A DNA stretch of 64,000 bases from Nocardioides aromaticivorans (GCF_013408525.1 NZ_JACBZM010000001.1:4340001-4404000), one strand, 5' to 3'; positions 1 through 9,469 are shown, counted from the first letter of the stretch. Numbers and translations are program-made. The notes: a model not told the origin generated them from the sequence alone.

Positions 1-580
1 CGTGCGCGACGACGGTCCGGTCGTCGTCTACGACGACTGGTCGGGCCACGCGGCCGCCCGCTGCTGGTGGCTGCTGCGCTTCCACGGGCACCGCGACGTC
101 CGCGTCCTCGACGGCAGCTGGGCGGCCTGGCAGGCGGCCGGCCTGCCGGTCGAGCAGGGCGCGCCCGCCCCGGCGCCGGCGCCCGGGGACTTCACGGCAC
201 GACCCGGCGCGATGCCGGCCGTCGACGCCACGACGGTCGCCGCGACGCAGGTCGTGATCGACGCGCGGGCGCCCGAGCGCTTCCGCGGCGAGGTCGAGCC
301 GATCGACCCGGTGGCGGGCCACATCCCGGGCGCGGTCAACGTCCCCACGGCTCGCAACCTCGGCCCGGACGGCCGGTTCCTGCCGGCCGCCGGGCTGGCG
401 GACGCCTACGCGGCGGTCGGCGCCGTCCCCGCAGCCGACGTCGCGGTCTACTGCGGGTCCGGCGTCACCGCCGCCCACGACGTCCTCGCGCTCGAGGTCG
501 CCGGGGTGGCGGCGGCGCTCTACCCGGGCAGCTGGAGCGAGTGGGTCGCCGACCCGGCCCGCCCGGTGGAGACGGGCTGA
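1..580 (+). CDS. Sulfurtransferase (tandem rhodanese), 5' end missing
   Basis: The start lies outside the window; 192 residues are visible, ending at a TGA. The fragment has the end of a first, catalytically silent rhodanese domain (about residues 1-50), a proline/alanine linker (51-66) and a complete second domain. That domain carries the loop YCGSGVTAAH with the likely persulfide-forming cysteine at visible residue 151. Two-domain proteins with a CGSGVTA loop are thiosulfate or 3-mercaptopyruvate sulfurtransferases, which move sulfane sulfur to cyanide or thiols in the cytoplasm. The loop does not settle the preferred donor. The gene converges on the next gene with 28 bases between them. 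Confidence 0.88.
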   Translation, partial: VRDDGPVVVYDDWSGHAAARCWWLLRFHGHRDVRVLDGSWAAWQAAGLPVEQGAPAPAPAPGDFTARPGAMPAVDATTVAATQVVIDARAPERFRGEVEPIDPVAGHIPGAVNVPTARNLGPDGRFLPAAGLADAYAAVGAVPAADVAVYCGSGVTAAHDVLALEVAGVAAALYPGSWSEWVADPARPVETG

Positions 581-608
581 CGGTCCGGCTGGGCGCCCTG
601 GCGCCGAC

Positions 609-2651
609 CTACCAGTGCACGCCGCGGAAGAGCTGGGCGAGCAGCATCTGCTCGGTCTCCCGGCGGTTCTCGGCCGGCGCCTCCTCGGCGGCGGCCGCAG
701 CCTGCGAGGCCGGCTTCTGGCCCTTCGCCGCGGCGGAGTCGGGGAACACCTGGTAGGCCAGGTTGAGCACCCGGAACGCGGCCCGCGGCGCGATCGTGTG
801 GGCCAGCTCGCCCGCCGTACCGAGGGCCGTGTTGATCTCGTGCGGCTTGTCCACGAGCGCCTTGATGACCGTGTCGGCGGCCTGCGCGGGCGAGATCGTG
901 GGGAACTTGTCGTAGATCTTCGTGGGCGCGATCATCGGCGTCCGCACCAGCGGCATGTGCACGTTGGTGAAGGTGATGCCGTGGCCCACGACCTCGGAGG
1001 AGACCACGTTGCTCCACGCGTCGAGCGCCGCCTTGGAGGCGACGTAGGCGGAGAAGCGCGGCGGGTTGGTCTGCACGCCGATCGAGGAGATGTTGACGAT
1101 GTGGCCGGAGCGCTGCGCGTGCAGCTGCGGCATCAGGCCCATCACCAGGCGGATCGCGCCGAAGTAGTTGAGCTGCATGGTGCGCTCGAAGTCGTGGAAG
1201 CGGTCCTGCGACAGCTTGAGCGAGCGGCGGATCGAGCGGCCGGCGTTGTTGATCACGTAGTCGACGCTGGGCAGCTCGGCGACGAGCTGCTCGCAGAGCC
1301 GGTCGATCGCCTCGAGGTCGGAGAGGTCGCACGGGAACACGTAGGCCTGCCCGCCGCGCCCCTCGATGACCGCCTTGGTCTCCTCGAGCTTCTCCTTGCC
1401 GCGCGCGACGAGGACGGGGATGCCGCCGGCCTGGGCGACCTTGAGGGCCACCACCTTGCCGATGCCCGAGGAGGCACCCGTGATCACGACGGTCTTGTCC
1501 TTGAGCGCGGCGCGCGCCTTGGGGTCGCGCCCGACGGTGTCGTCGAGGTTCTCCTCCCAGTAGGACCACAGGGTCCGGACGTAGGTCTCCAGCGGCGGCA
1601 CGGAGATCCCGGAGCCGGCGAGCGCCTTCTCCGTGATCCGCGAGTCGAAGACCGACGGGAAGGACGTGTGCGCGAGCGCCTCGGCGGGCAGCCCGAGGCG
1701 GCCGAGGGTCTGGTCGAGGAGCAGCTGCGCCGGTGCGGTGCGGATCACGGCCGTCATCAGGTTCAGCGGCCGCAGCGAGCGCGGGACCAGCGACAGCGGG
1801 CCGGCCGTCACGTTGCGGCTCACCGGCGTCGCGAACCGGGGCGCACCGGCGGCGGCACAGAAGGCGTTGACCATGTCGACGACCGGCTGCGGCTCCGGGT
1901 TGACCAGGTGGAAGGCCTCGCCGTCGCGGTCGGGCAGGTGGCCGAGGTGGTCCATCGCCTTGGCGACGTAGTCGACCGGCACCACGTTGGTGTCGCCCAG
2001 GTCGACGCCGACGAGCGGCAGCCACGACGGCAGGTTGTCGCGCAGCCGCTTGATCAGCGGGAAGAGGTAGTAGGGACCGTCGATCTTGTCCATGGCGCCG
2101 GTCTCGGAGTGGCCCACCACGATCGCCGGGCGGTAGACGCGCCACGGGACGACCGACTCGTCGCGGACGATCTTCTCCGACTCGTACTTCGTGCGGTGGT
2201 ACGGCGACGGGAGCGGCTGGCCCTCCTCGAACATCGTCTCGTCGAACCGGCCGTGGTAGTCACCGGCCGCCGCGACGGACGAGACCTGGTGGAAGCAGCC
2301 GGCGTCCAGCGCCTCCGCCAGCGCGAGCGCGTTGCGGGTGCCGTCGATGTTCATCGCGTCGTTGGTCGCGTCGTCGGCGGTGATGTCGTAGATCGCGGCC
2401 AGGTGGAAGAAGTGGTCGATCGACCCGGCGTGCTCCGCGACCCACTCCGGGTCCACGCCCAGTCCGGGCTGGCCCAGGTCGCCGACGACCGGCTGGACCC
2501 GGTCCGAGCCCCACTGGCGGATCAGCGCCTCCATCCGGCCGAGCGAGGACGCGCGGCACAGGACGTGGATCGGACCCTCGCGGTGGTCGATGAGCTCGGC
2601 GATGAGGAAGCGCCCGATGAAGCCGGTGGCGCCGGTGACGAAGTAGGCCAT
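609..2651 (-). CDS. Two-domain SDR protein, fatty acyl-CoA reductase-like (AcrA1-type)
   Basis: 680 residues with two Rossmann domains. The N-terminal extended SDR domain (1 to about 370) has GATGFIG at 7-13 and a YHRTK active-site pair at 151/155, as in male-sterility-type acyl-CoA reductases. The C-terminal classical SDR domain (about 385-640) has TGASSGIG at 391-398, NNAG at 468-471, Ser523, Tyr536 and Lys540. Mycobacterial AcrA1 (Rv3391) has the same fused layout and is described as an acyl-CoA reductase, so reduction of a long-chain acyl-CoA to aldehyde or alcohol is plausible. Both catalytic sets look intact. The substrate is inferred. The ATG sits 7 bases after a TAGCGT hexamer, so the transcript is probably leaderless. 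Confidence 0.82.
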   Translation of the reverse strand: MAYFVTGATGFIGRFLIAELIDHREGPIHVLCRASSLGRMEALIRQWGSDRVQPVVGDLGQPGLGVDPEWVAEHAGSIDHFFHLAAIYDITADDATNDAMNIDGTRNALALAEALDAGCFHQVSSVAAAGDYHGRFDETMFEEGQPLPSPYHRTKYESEKIVRDESVVPWRVYRPAIVVGHSETGAMDKIDGPYYLFPLIKRLRDNLPSWLPLVGVDLGDTNVVPVDYVAKAMDHLGHLPDRDGEAFHLVNPEPQPVVDMVNAFCAAAGAPRFATPVSRNVTAGPLSLVPRSLRPLNLMTAVIRTAPAQLLLDQTLGRLGLPAEALAHTSFPSVFDSRITEKALAGSGISVPPLETYVRTLWSYWEENLDDTVGRDPKARAALKDKTVVITGASSGIGKVVALKVAQAGGIPVLVARGKEKLEETKAVIEGRGGQAYVFPCDLSDLEAIDRLCEQLVAELPSVDYVINNAGRSIRRSLKLSQDRFHDFERTMQLNYFGAIRLVMGLMPQLHAQRSGHIVNISSIGVQTNPPRFSAYVASKAALDAWSNVVSSEVVGHGITFTNVHMPLVRTPMIAPTKIYDKFPTISPAQAADTVIKALVDKPHEINTALGTAGELAHTIAPRAAFRVLNLAYQVFPDSAAAKGQKPASQAAAAAEEAPAENRRETEQMLLAQLFRGVHW

Positions 2652-2658
2652 GTGACGA

Positions 2659-2664
2659 ACGCTA
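2659..2664 (-). promoter_or_regulatory. -10 element for the acyl-CoA reductase-like SDR gene
   Basis: On the minus strand TAGCGT is followed by 7 bases and then the ATG at 2651. This spacing puts the transcript start at or next to the start codon. No Shine-Dalgarno sequence is seen. Confidence 0.5.
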
Positions 2665-2756
2665 CGCGCTTTTGGGCAGGCGCGTACTGGTCAGTTACTT
2701 GTTGGTCCGAGGGGTGGTCGAGCCGCTGGTCGACGCTCGACCCGGCCCGACCGACG

Positions 2757-3779
2757 TCACTGGTCGCCGCCGCCGAACATGATCTCGTCCCAGCTCGGGA
2801 CGGACGCCCGACCGCGCTTCTTCTGCACCGGCCGGCGGTGCTTGGCCCGCTCGGCGTCGGCTGCGCGGGCGGCCTCGGCGGCCGGCTCGTCGGCCGTCGC
2901 CCGGATCGGCTCGTCGTGCGCCTCGGGGGCCTCGGGCACCGCGAGGTCGAGCGCCTGGTCGACGTCGTACGCCGCTGCCTCGTAGCCCGACTCCAGCGAC
3001 GGGCCGGCCGGCGCGCCGAGCGGCAGCTCGTCGTCGACGGCCTCGCCGCCCAGCGGCAGCTCCTCGGCGGGCACGGCGGCGAGCCGGCGCTCGCGGGCCT
3101 GCTGCAGGTCGTCGCGGGCGGGCGCGACCGGCTCGGGCAGCACGTCGCCGACCAGCCAGCGCGCGTCGTCGTTGTCGGAGAGCGCGTAGTTGCCCGGGGC
3201 GTCGTAGGTGAACCGGGCGGTGCCGTTGCGCCCGGCCGAGAGATAGGTGCCGGTCAGCACCCAGCGCCCGGTCTCGCGCCGGTAGGCGTCCCACACGACG
3301 TCGACGGCGGGGTCGGCGCCGACGCTGCGGAGGTGGGCGGCGACCGCGTCGCCGAGCACGCGCGCCTGGGTCGGCGACGCCGGACCCTCGCCCGGAGCAC
3401 GGCGCAGGGAGGCCTTGAGGGCGCGCTCGGCCACGTGCTCGCGCTCGGCGAGGACGGGCGCGACATAGGGCATGATCGCGTCCACGGTGGTCCCGGCGGC
3501 CTCGGCCACGGCCTCGGCGGACTCGCCGGCCCGGATGCGGGTCTGGATCTCGCGCGGACGGATGCTGCTGCTCATCTTGGTCTCCAACGGGCCGACACGG
3601 GTGGTCTCGCTGCGCACGGCGGCACGCAGGTCGGGCGTGATGTCGAGGGTGAACTCGGCGCCCTGGTCGTCCACCAGGAGCAGGCGGCGGCGGTCCGGGG
3701 TCGCACCGGTGAGGGTGAGCGGCGCGGCGCCGGGCTTCGCGGCGTCGTCCGCCGCACCCGCGTCGTCCTGCTCGGTCAC
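2757..3779 (-). CDS. sepH: Septation protein SepH (DUF3071)
   Basis: 340 residues from the GTG at 3779, chosen because the conserved DUF3071 region begins about 20 residues later; the longer open frame upstream has no support. The N-terminal half (about 1-170) has the DUF3071 pattern with a helix-turn-helix-like part around residues 60-100. The rest is acidic and low in complexity, ending in a basic stretch and GGGDQ. SepH of Streptomyces and Mycobacterium binds FtsZ and stimulates its assembly at division septa; that role is taken from the family. A TAGGCT hexamer at 3821-3826 (minus strand) could be the -10, giving a leader of about 35 bases. Ferrochelatase and suhB lie nearby, as near sepH in Streptomyces. 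Confidence 0.87.
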   Translation of the reverse strand: MTEQDDAGAADDAAKPGAAPLTLTGATPDRRRLLLVDDQGAEFTLDITPDLRAAVRSETTRVGPLETKMSSSIRPREIQTRIRAGESAEAVAEAAGTTVDAIMPYVAPVLAEREHVAERALKASLRRAPGEGPASPTQARVLGDAVAAHLRSVGADPAVDVVWDAYRRETGRWVLTGTYLSAGRNGTARFTYDAPGNYALSDNDDARWLVGDVLPEPVAPARDDLQQARERRLAAVPAEELPLGGEAVDDELPLGAPAGPSLESGYEAAAYDVDQALDLAVPEAPEAHDEPIRATADEPAAEAARAADAERAKHRRPVQKKRGRASVPSWDEIMFGGGDQ

Positions 3780-3913
3780 TCGTCGTCCTCGGTGGTGTGC
3801 TGCCTGCTCCGGTTCCGCCGAGCCTACGCCCGCGGCCGGTCCGGATCCGGCTGGCCGCGCGGCGTGTGGGCGATCTGTCGACAATTTGCCCGGCTCGGGG
3901 CCGAGCGCGGCGG

Positions 3914-4303
3914 TCAGCTCCACGTCGCCCTCCCACGCACGTACTGCCAGCCCTCGCCGTCGCGCCGGAACCGGCTCACCTCGTGCAGGGTGCGCTCCCG
4001 GCCGTCCTCGACGAAGGACGCCCGGAACTCGACCGTCCCGCGCCGGTCGTCCGGCCCGCCGTCCGCGGCCGCCAGCACCTCGAGCCCGGTCCACCGCACC
4101 CCGTCGTCGAGTTCGAGGGACTCCGGGCGGGTCGCCGGGTGCCACGTCGCCAGCAGGTACGACGCCAGGCCGGCCACGAACGCGGAGTAGCGCGAGCGCA
4201 TCAGCTCCTCGGCGGTCGCCGGCGTCGCGGCCCCGCGGTGGAACGGGCCGCAGCACGCGTCGTACCCACGACCGGAGCCGCAGGGACACTCGGCCCGGGT
4301 CAC
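3914..4303 (-). CDS. YchJ-family SEC-C motif protein (UPF0225)
   Basis: 129 residues from the GTG at 4303, which overlaps the stop of the upstream oxidase gene by four bases (GTGA), so translation is probably coupled. The N-terminus has a SEC-C-like zinc site with cysteines at 6, 8, 17 and 18 (CPCGSG then CC). An NTF2-like fold with the YSAFVAG segment typical of YchJ follows. The molecular role of the YchJ family is unknown. It is the last gene of a three-gene minus-strand operon. Confidence 0.8.
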   Translation of the reverse strand: MTRAECPCGSGRGYDACCGPFHRGAATPATAEELMRSRYSAFVAGLASYLLATWHPATRPESLELDDGVRWTGLEVLAAADGGPDDRRGTVEFRASFVEDGRERTLHEVSRFRRDGEGWQYVRGRATWS

Positions 4304-5607
4304 GCGCCGAGCACCCGGTCCAGGTAGGGGTTGGTGAGGACCCGGTCGGGGTCGAGGCGATCGCGCAGCGCGGTGAACTCGCCGAAGCGGGGGTAGCGGT
4401 CGGCGAGGTCGCCGGCCTCGAGGTGGTGCAGCTTGCCCCAGTGCGGTCGTCCGTCGTGGTCGCGCATGATCGCCTCCATCAGCGCGAAGTAGGCGGAGTG
4501 GTCGGCGCCGCGGTGGGTGTGGAAGGCCAGGTAGAAGGAGTCGCGGCCGAACGAGGTCGACATCGCGACGTCGTCGGCGGGCGCGACGCGGATCTCGACC
4601 GGGAAGGACACGGCGAGGCCGGAGCGCTCGAAGGCGGTGCGGCACTCCCGCAGCGCGTCGAGGCCCGCGGCGCGCGGGACGGCGTACTCCATCTCCCGGA
4701 AGACGACCCGGCGATCGGTCGTGAAGACCCGGTGGGCGACGTCGGTGTAGGTGCGCGGGCCGAGCAGGCGCGAGGCGAACCGGTTGGCGGCCGGGATCGC
4801 GCGGGGGACCCGGTTGAGCAGCGCCGTCTGCGCGCCGAAGACCGTGTTGGACAGGAGGTCGTCGTCGAGCCACGCCCGCCAGCGGGCGAGCGGCTCCGCG
4901 GCCGTCAGGTCGGTGCCGACCCGGGTGTTGCGCTTGGTGAGCATCCGGTCGGAGTGCGGGAACCAGTACATGTCGACGTGGTCGTGCGCCGCGGTCAGGT
5001 CGTCGAAGGCCGCCATCGCGTCGTCCCACGACATCGGCTGCTCCTCCGCGCGCAGCAGGAAGAGCGGCTCGACGGCGAAGGTCAGCGTGGTGAGCACGCC
5101 GAGCGCGCCGAGGCCGACCCGCCCGAGGTCGAGCAGGTCGGCGTTCTCGGCGGTCGAGGCACGCAGCACTTCGCCGGCGCCGGTGACCAGCTCGAAGCCG
5201 ACCACCTGCGCGGCGAGCCCGGCGGCCCGCCCGCCCGTGCCGTGGGTGCCGGTCGAGACGGCGCCCGCCAGGGTCTGCTCGGCGATGTCGCCCATGTTGT
5301 GCAGGCTCAGCCCGAGCTGCTCGAGCTCGGCGTTGAACACCTTGAGCTGGGTTCCGGCGAGGGCCGTCACGGTCATCGCGTCGCGGTCGACGGCGACGAT
5401 CCCGCGCATCCGGTCGGGCAGCAGGTGGACGTGCTGCGGGGCGGCGATGCCGGTGAAGCTGTGCCCGGTGCCGGCCGCCTTCACGGTCCGGCCGGCGGCG
5501 CGGGCGCGGGTGACGACGTCGGCGACCTCGGCCGCGTCGGCGGGGGAGACCGGCTGCAGGCCGCTCGCCGACTCCAGCCCGGACCAGTTACGCCAGCTGC
5601 TGCTCAT
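4300..5607 (-). CDS. FAD-linked sugar-1,4-lactone oxidase family protein
   Basis: 435 residues from the ATG at 5607; a start 20 codons further upstream would run deeper into the MFS gene and adds no conserved sequence. The N-terminal PCMH-type FAD domain has the AAGTGHSFTG segment around residues 45-54. The C-terminal domain has an HWGK motif near the end, as in D-arabinono- and L-gulono-1,4-lactone oxidases. These flavoenzymes oxidise an aldonolactone or polyol at C2 using oxygen or another acceptor. The substrate cannot be read from sequence. It overlaps the end of the MFS gene by 20 bases, so the transporter may supply its substrate or remove its product. Confidence 0.82.
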   Translation of the reverse strand: MSSSWRNWSGLESASGLQPVSPADAAEVADVVTRARAAGRTVKAAGTGHSFTGIAAPQHVHLLPDRMRGIVAVDRDAMTVTALAGTQLKVFNAELEQLGLSLHNMGDIAEQTLAGAVSTGTHGTGGRAAGLAAQVVGFELVTGAGEVLRASTAENADLLDLGRVGLGALGVLTTLTFAVEPLFLLRAEEQPMSWDDAMAAFDDLTAAHDHVDMYWFPHSDRMLTKRNTRVGTDLTAAEPLARWRAWLDDDLLSNTVFGAQTALLNRVPRAIPAANRFASRLLGPRTYTDVAHRVFTTDRRVVFREMEYAVPRAAGLDALRECRTAFERSGLAVSFPVEIRVAPADDVAMSTSFGRDSFYLAFHTHRGADHSAYFALMEAIMRDHDGRPHWGKLHHLEAGDLADRYPRFGEFTALRDRLDPDRVLTNPYLDRVLGA

Positions 5608-6793
5608 GGTCCGGGAGGTTAGCCGGGAGCCGGGTGGCCACCGCGCCCAGGAGTGCGAGCAGCCCACCGGCGGCGCAGACGACGTACGCCGGCGAGGCGC
5701 CGTGCGCGTCGATGACGACGCCGGCGACGGCGGCGCCGGGGGCGAGGCCGGCCGCCAGCCCGGTCTGGATGAAGGCCATGCCCTCGGTCAGCCGGGCCGC
5801 GGGCAGCACCTGCTCGGCCAGCGACATCGCGGCGATCAGGGTGGGGGAGATGGCGAGGCCGCCGACCAGCAGGACCGCACCCATGACCGGCAGCGACGGG
5901 ACGAAGGGCAGCGGCGCCATCGCCACGACCATCCCGAGCGCTCCCCAACGGAGCCGGACCAGCGGACCGCGCCGCCAGGAGATCGCGCCCGAGACGAGGC
6001 CGGCGAGCAGGCTGCCGAGCGCCCAGATCGCGAGCAGGAAGCCGGAGGCGGCCTTGTGGCCCTCCTCCTCGGCGAAGGCGACCGTGACCACCTCCGCGGC
6101 GCCGAAGAGCACGCCGAGGGCGGCGGCGACGACCGTCAACGGCGCGATCGCCGCCCACGGGATCGGGGGCCGGGCACCGGTCGCCGCCTCGCGCGGGTGG
6201 ACCGGCGGCTCGGTGCCGCGCTGCCCGGCGAAGACATAGGTCCCGACCGTGCCCGCGACCAGCGCGGCGGCCAGGCCGGCGGCCGGGTGCACGCCGGTGG
6301 CGAGCATCGTGACCGCGATCGGGCCGACGAGGAAGACGGTCTCGTCGGCGACGGCCTCGAACGAGAAGGCGGTGTGCAGCCGCTCGGGCTGGTCAGCGAG
6401 CGTGTGGGACCACCGGGCCCGCACGCAGGTCCCGACCGAGGGGAGCGAGGCTCCCGCGACCGCCGCCAGCACGTACGTCGACCAGCGCGGCCAGTCCCAC
6501 TCGAGCGAGCCCATCGCCAGCGCGAGGCCGACGCCCCACACCGTGATGACGACGGCCAGCACCCGGCCCTGGCCGAGGCGGTCGATGAGCCGGCCCTGCG
6601 GGATGGCGAAGACCGCGTTGGCGATCAGCGCGACCGCCGACACCGAGCCGGCGAAGCCGTAGGAGCCGGTCTCGTGCTCGGCCAGCAGCACGATGCCGAG
6701 GCCCACCATCGAGATCGGGAGGCGTGCGACGAGGCCGGTCAGGCTGAACAGCGTGGTGGCCGGGGTGAAGATCTGGCGATAGGTCTGCAACAT
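5588..6793 (-). CDS. MFS transporter
   Basis: 401 residues with about 12 hydrophobic segments and the usual break between two six-helix halves near residues 200-215. The first helix follows a short N-terminus, and the loop after helix 2 reads [10 protein letters not shown], a match to the MFS motif A region. The substrate is unknown. It is the first gene of a minus-strand operon with the lactone oxidase and the YchJ-like protein, so a sugar acid or lactone is one possible cargo (inference from context). It diverges from hemH with only 32 bases between start codons. Confidence 0.82.
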   Translation of the reverse strand: MLQTYRQIFTPATTLFSLTGLVARLPISMVGLGIVLLAEHETGSYGFAGSVSAVALIANAVFAIPQGRLIDRLGQGRVLAVVITVWGVGLALAMGSLEWDWPRWSTYVLAAVAGASLPSVGTCVRARWSHTLADQPERLHTAFSFEAVADETVFLVGPIAVTMLATGVHPAAGLAAALVAGTVGTYVFAGQRGTEPPVHPREAATGARPPIPWAAIAPLTVVAAALGVLFGAAEVVTVAFAEEEGHKAASGFLLAIWALGSLLAGLVSGAISWRRGPLVRLRWGALGMVVAMAPLPFVPSLPVMGAVLLVGGLAISPTLIAAMSLAEQVLPAARLTEGMAFIQTGLAAGLAPGAAVAGVVIDAHGASPAYVVCAAGGLLALLGAVATRLPANLPDHEQQLA

Positions 6794-6813
6794 TGCGCCG
6801 TCATCCTGCTCCC

Positions 6814-6819
6814 TACGAT
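6814..6819 (+). promoter_or_regulatory. -10 element for hemH
   Basis: TACGAT followed by 6 bases and the GTG at 6826. This supports that GTG over the upstream ATG at 6793 in the same frame and suggests a leaderless message. Confidence 0.5.
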
Positions 6820-6825
6820 GGGCCC

Positions 6826-7911
6826 GTGCCGAATCCGGATCCGTACGACGCCCTGCTCCTGCTCTCCTTCGGTGGTCCCGAGAAGCCCGAGGACGTGGTC
6901 CCGTTCCTCGAGAACGTCACCCGCGGCCGCGGGATCCCGCGCGAGCGCCTCGAGGAGGTCGGCCAGCACTACTTCCTCTTCGGGGGGAAGTCGCCGATCA
7001 ACGACCAGAACAAGGCGCTGATCGCGGCCCTCGAGGCCGAGCTCGCCGCCGCCGGGATCGACCTGCCGGTGTACTGGGGCAACCGCAACTGGGAGCCCTA
7101 CCTGCCGGACACGGTCGCGCAGCTGGCCGCGGACGGCCGGCGGCGCGTGCTGTGCATCGCCACGTCGGCGTACTCCTCCTGGTCGAGCTGCCGGCAGTAC
7201 TGGGACAACATCGACGACGCGCTCGCCGCGCTCCCCGGCGACGTCGAGCCACCCCGCATCGACAAGGTCCGCGCCTACTTCAACCACCCGGGCTTCGTCG
7301 CCGCCAACACCGACGGCGTGCTCGCGGCCCTGGCCGACCTGCCCGACGGTGTGCGCGACCAGGCCCGCCTGGTCTTCGTCACCCACTCCATCCCGACTGC
7401 GATGAGCGACAGCAGCGGCCCTCCGGCGCGACGGGCGGAGGGCAGCGCGTACGTCGGCCAGCACCTCGACGTCGCGGCCACGGTCGCCGCGGCCGTCCGG
7501 GAGGCGACCGGGGTCGAGCGGGAGCACGAGCTGGTCTACTGCTCGCGGTCCGGCTCCCCGCGCACGCCGTGGCTGGAGCCCGACGTCAACGACCGGCTCG
7601 AGGAGCTGGCGGCCGAGGGGGTGCCCGCGGTCGTGCTGGTGCCCGTCGGGTTCGTCTCCGACCACATGGAGGTCGTCTACGACCTCGACACCGAGGCGCT
7701 CGCGACGGCCGCGAAGCTCGGCATCGAGGCCCGGCGGGCCGCCTCGGCCGGGGTGCACCCCGCGTTCGTCACGGCGCTGCGCGAGCTGGTCGAGGAGCGC
7801 GCGGCGGTCGAGCGGGGCGAGGACGTCGCGCGGCCGGCGCTGGGAGTCCGCGGCCCGTCCCACGACCGCTGCCCGGTCGGCTGCTGCCTCGGGGAGCGGG
7901 CAGACGCGTGA
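6826..7911 (+). CDS. hemH: Ferrochelatase (coproporphyrin ferrochelatase type)
   Basis: 361 residues. It inserts Fe2+ into the porphyrin ring late in haem synthesis; actinobacterial members act on coproporphyrin III (CpfC). LLLSFGGPE lies near the N-terminus, and the metal-site histidine is in THSIP (His187). The C-terminus has the CPVGCC cluster which, with an upstream cysteine, holds a [2Fe-2S] cluster in this actinobacterial group. The GTG start follows a leaderless-type -10 element. The stop overlaps the start of the inositol phosphatase gene by four bases (GTGA). Length and motifs look complete. Confidence 0.95.
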   Translation: MPNPDPYDALLLLSFGGPEKPEDVVPFLENVTRGRGIPRERLEEVGQHYFLFGGKSPINDQNKALIAALEAELAAAGIDLPVYWGNRNWEPYLPDTVAQLAADGRRRVLCIATSAYSSWSSCRQYWDNIDDALAALPGDVEPPRIDKVRAYFNHPGFVAANTDGVLAALADLPDGVRDQARLVFVTHSIPTAMSDSSGPPARRAEGSAYVGQHLDVAATVAAAVREATGVEREHELVYCSRSGSPRTPWLEPDVNDRLEELAAEGVPAVVLVPVGFVSDHMEVVYDLDTEALATAAKLGIEARRAASAGVHPAFVTALRELVEERAAVERGEDVARPALGVRGPSHDRCPVGCCLGERADA

Positions 7912-8705
7912 GCCGGCCGTCTCCCGAGGACCTGCTGCAGCTCGCCCTCGCGACGGCCGACGAGGCCGCCGCGCTGGTCCGCCGGCACGCCGCCGGCACG
8001 ATCGAGGTGGCCGCGACGAAGTCCAGTGACATCGACGTCGTCACCGCCGCCGACAGGGCGTCCGAGGAGCTGATCCGCGCCCGCATCCTCGCCGCCCGGC
8101 CGGACGACGCCTTCCTCGGCGAGGAGGGCGACGACATCGAGGGCAGCTCGGGCGTGCGCTGGATCGTCGACCCGATCGACGGCACCGTGAACTTTCTCTA
8201 CGGCATCCCCGAGTACGCCGTCTCCATCGCCGCCGAGCTCGACGGCGAGGTCGTCGCCGGCGTCGTCGCCGACGTCGCCAAGCAGGAGGTGTACGCCGGC
8301 TGCCGCGGGGGAGTGCCGACCCGCGACGGCGTCCCGCTGGCCGTGCGCGGACCGGCCCCGCTGGCCCACCGGCTGGTCGCCACGGGGTTCAGCTACTCCA
8401 GCGACATGCGGGCGATCCAGGCGGCCGCGGTCGCCCGGCTGCTGCCCGAGGTGCGCGACATCCGTCGCTCCGGGTCCTGCGCGATCGACCTGTGCCGGGT
8501 GGCCTCCGGCACCCTCGACGGGTACGTCGAGGAGGGGGTCAACCTCTGGGACCACGCCGCCGCGGGGCTGATCGCCCGGCTGGCCGGCGCGCGCCTCGAG
8601 CTGGCCACCGGAGCGGGTGGCCGGACGGCCGTCGTGTGTGGCCCGGATCACGGCTTCGAGGAGCTCCTGTCCGCCGTACGGACAGCAGGCCTGGTGCGGG
8701 AATAG
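7908..8705 (+). CDS. suhB: Inositol monophosphatase family protein
   Basis: 265 residues from the GTG at 7908, coupled to hemH by a GTGA overlap. The metal-binding signatures are present: GEEG around residue 66, [10 protein letters not shown] around residues 87-96, and the C-terminal [10 protein letters not shown]. This family removes phosphate from myo-inositol 1-phosphate or related sugar phosphates using Mg2+. In Actinomycetes this supplies inositol for phosphatidylinositol and mycothiol. The gene begins the block that in M. tuberculosis runs from suhB (Rv2701c) towards dut. Related enzymes act on histidinol phosphate or fructose bisphosphate, so the substrate is inferred. Confidence 0.88.
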   Translation: MSRPSPEDLLQLALATADEAAALVRRHAAGTIEVAATKSSDIDVVTAADRASEELIRARILAARPDDAFLGEEGDDIEGSSGVRWIVDPIDGTVNFLYGIPEYAVSIAAELDGEVVAGVVADVAKQEVYAGCRGGVPTRDGVPLAVRGPAPLAHRLVATGFSYSSDMRAIQAAAVARLLPEVRDIRRSGSCAIDLCRVASGTLDGYVEEGVNLWDHAAAGLIARLAGARLELATGAGGRTAVVCGPDHGFEELLSAVRTAGLVRE

Positions 8706-8841
8706 CCGGCCTTTTCGAACTGTTCAGGCGACTCGCACCAACCCGGGTGTCGCAACCCGTCGCCCATGGTGCACAATCTGCCGCGCCGTACCGCACACAG
8801 GACCGTGCCGGACGCGGCTCACTGAGGGGAGAGGACACGTC

Positions 8842-9132
8842 ATGGCGACTGACTACGACGCACCGCGCAAGAACGAGGACGAGCAGTCCGAGGAGAGCAT
8901 CGAAGAGCTCAAGGCTCGCCGCCACGACAAGAACTCGGGCAAGGTCGACGAGGACGAGACGGAGGCCGCCGAGTCGTTCGAGCTGCCCGGCGCCGACCTC
9001 TCGCACGAGGAGCTCGCCGTCGAGGTGAAGCCCAAGCAGGATGACGAGTTCACCTGCATGAGCTGCTTCCTCGTGCACCACCGGAGCCAGCTCGCTGACT
9101 CCAAGAAGATGATCTGCTTCGACTGCGCCTGA
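8842..9132 (+). CDS. DUF4193 zinc-ribbon protein
   Basis: 96 residues: an acidic, lysine-rich, probably disordered N-terminal half, then a compact C-terminal zinc ribbon with CxxC pairs at Cys72/75 and Cys92/95. It corresponds to Rv2699c of M. tuberculosis, a conserved actinobacterial protein of unknown function. The start is fixed by a strong purine-rich site (GGGGAGAGGA) 8 bases upstream. The 136-base gap before it holds no gene I can see and is probably a promoter plus leader. The stop codon runs straight into a perfect terminator hairpin. Confidence 0.88.
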   Translation: MATDYDAPRKNEDEQSEESIEELKARRHDKNSGKVDEDETEAAESFELPGADLSHEELAVEVKPKQDDEFTCMSCFLVHHRSQLADSKKMICFDCA

Positions 9133-9153
9133 CCCGGTCCACCGGACCGGGTC
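9131..9153. terminator. Hairpin terminator between convergent genes
   Basis: A perfect 10-bp stem (GACCCGGTCC / GGACCGGGTC) with a 3-base loop begins inside the DUF4193 stop codon and separates it from the convergent DUF4235 gene. There is no T-run, which is common in this GC-rich group. It could serve both directions. Confidence 0.65.
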
Positions 9154-9168
9154 GGCGCAGGACGTCGC

Positions 9169-9456
9169 TCAGACGTCCTTGCGCAACCCCGGCGGCAGCT
9201 CACCGGTCGACTTGAGGTAGTAGCCCGCCGCCCTCCGCTGGGCGAACATCTTCGCCAGCGCGACGAACGTGCCGCTGGCCGCCGCCCAGGCGACCGCCTC
9301 CCAGAAGTCGACGTCCGGGTCCGCCGGGTTGGCCGGGGGCTGCTTGCCGGTCGCGGCCTTCCAGCCGCCGTCGAGAGCCTTCTTCGCCACCGCTGCCGAG
9401 CCGAGGGCCGACACGAGCGAGAACGCCGACCAGACCTTGGAGCTGTCCTTTGCCAT
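9169..9456 (-). CDS. DUF4235 small membrane protein
   Basis: 95 residues. Two hydrophobic stretches (about 10-26 and 50-66) flank a short proline-rich loop (PPANPADPD), and the tail is basic. This matches the DUF4235 family of small actinobacterial membrane proteins of unknown function. A TAGGGT hexamer 7 bases before its ATG suggests its own leaderless promoter, although it could also be read with the DUF3093 gene 30 bases upstream on the same strand. Confidence 0.75.
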   Translation of the reverse strand: MAKDSSKVWSAFSLVSALGSAAVAKKALDGGWKAATGKQPPANPADPDVDFWEAVAWAAASGTFVALAKMFAQRRAAGYYLKSTGELPPGLRKDV

Positions 9457-9463
9457 GGGACCG

Positions 9464-9469
9464 ACCCTA
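9464..9469 (-). promoter_or_regulatory. -10 element for the DUF4235 gene
   Basis: Minus-strand TAGGGT, 7 bases, then ATG at 9456. The spacing matches the other leaderless-type starts in this window. Confidence 0.5.

Noticed and set aside
592..605. GGCGCC-CT-GGCGCC hairpin between sulfurtransferase and SDR genes
   Set aside because: A 2-base loop is too small for a stable hairpin; it is more likely chance in GC-rich sequence.
615..4190. Long open frame of 1191 codons on the plus strand
   Set aside because: It runs antisense to the SDR and SepH genes, has biased Arg/Gly/Asp composition and no recognisable domain. It is a by-product of very high GC.
8714..8726. LexA-like sequence TTCGAACTGTTCA upstream of the DUF4193 gene
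   Set aside because: Only the left half fits the actinobacterial SOS box (CGAAC-N4-GTTCG); the right half-site is missing at the needed distance.
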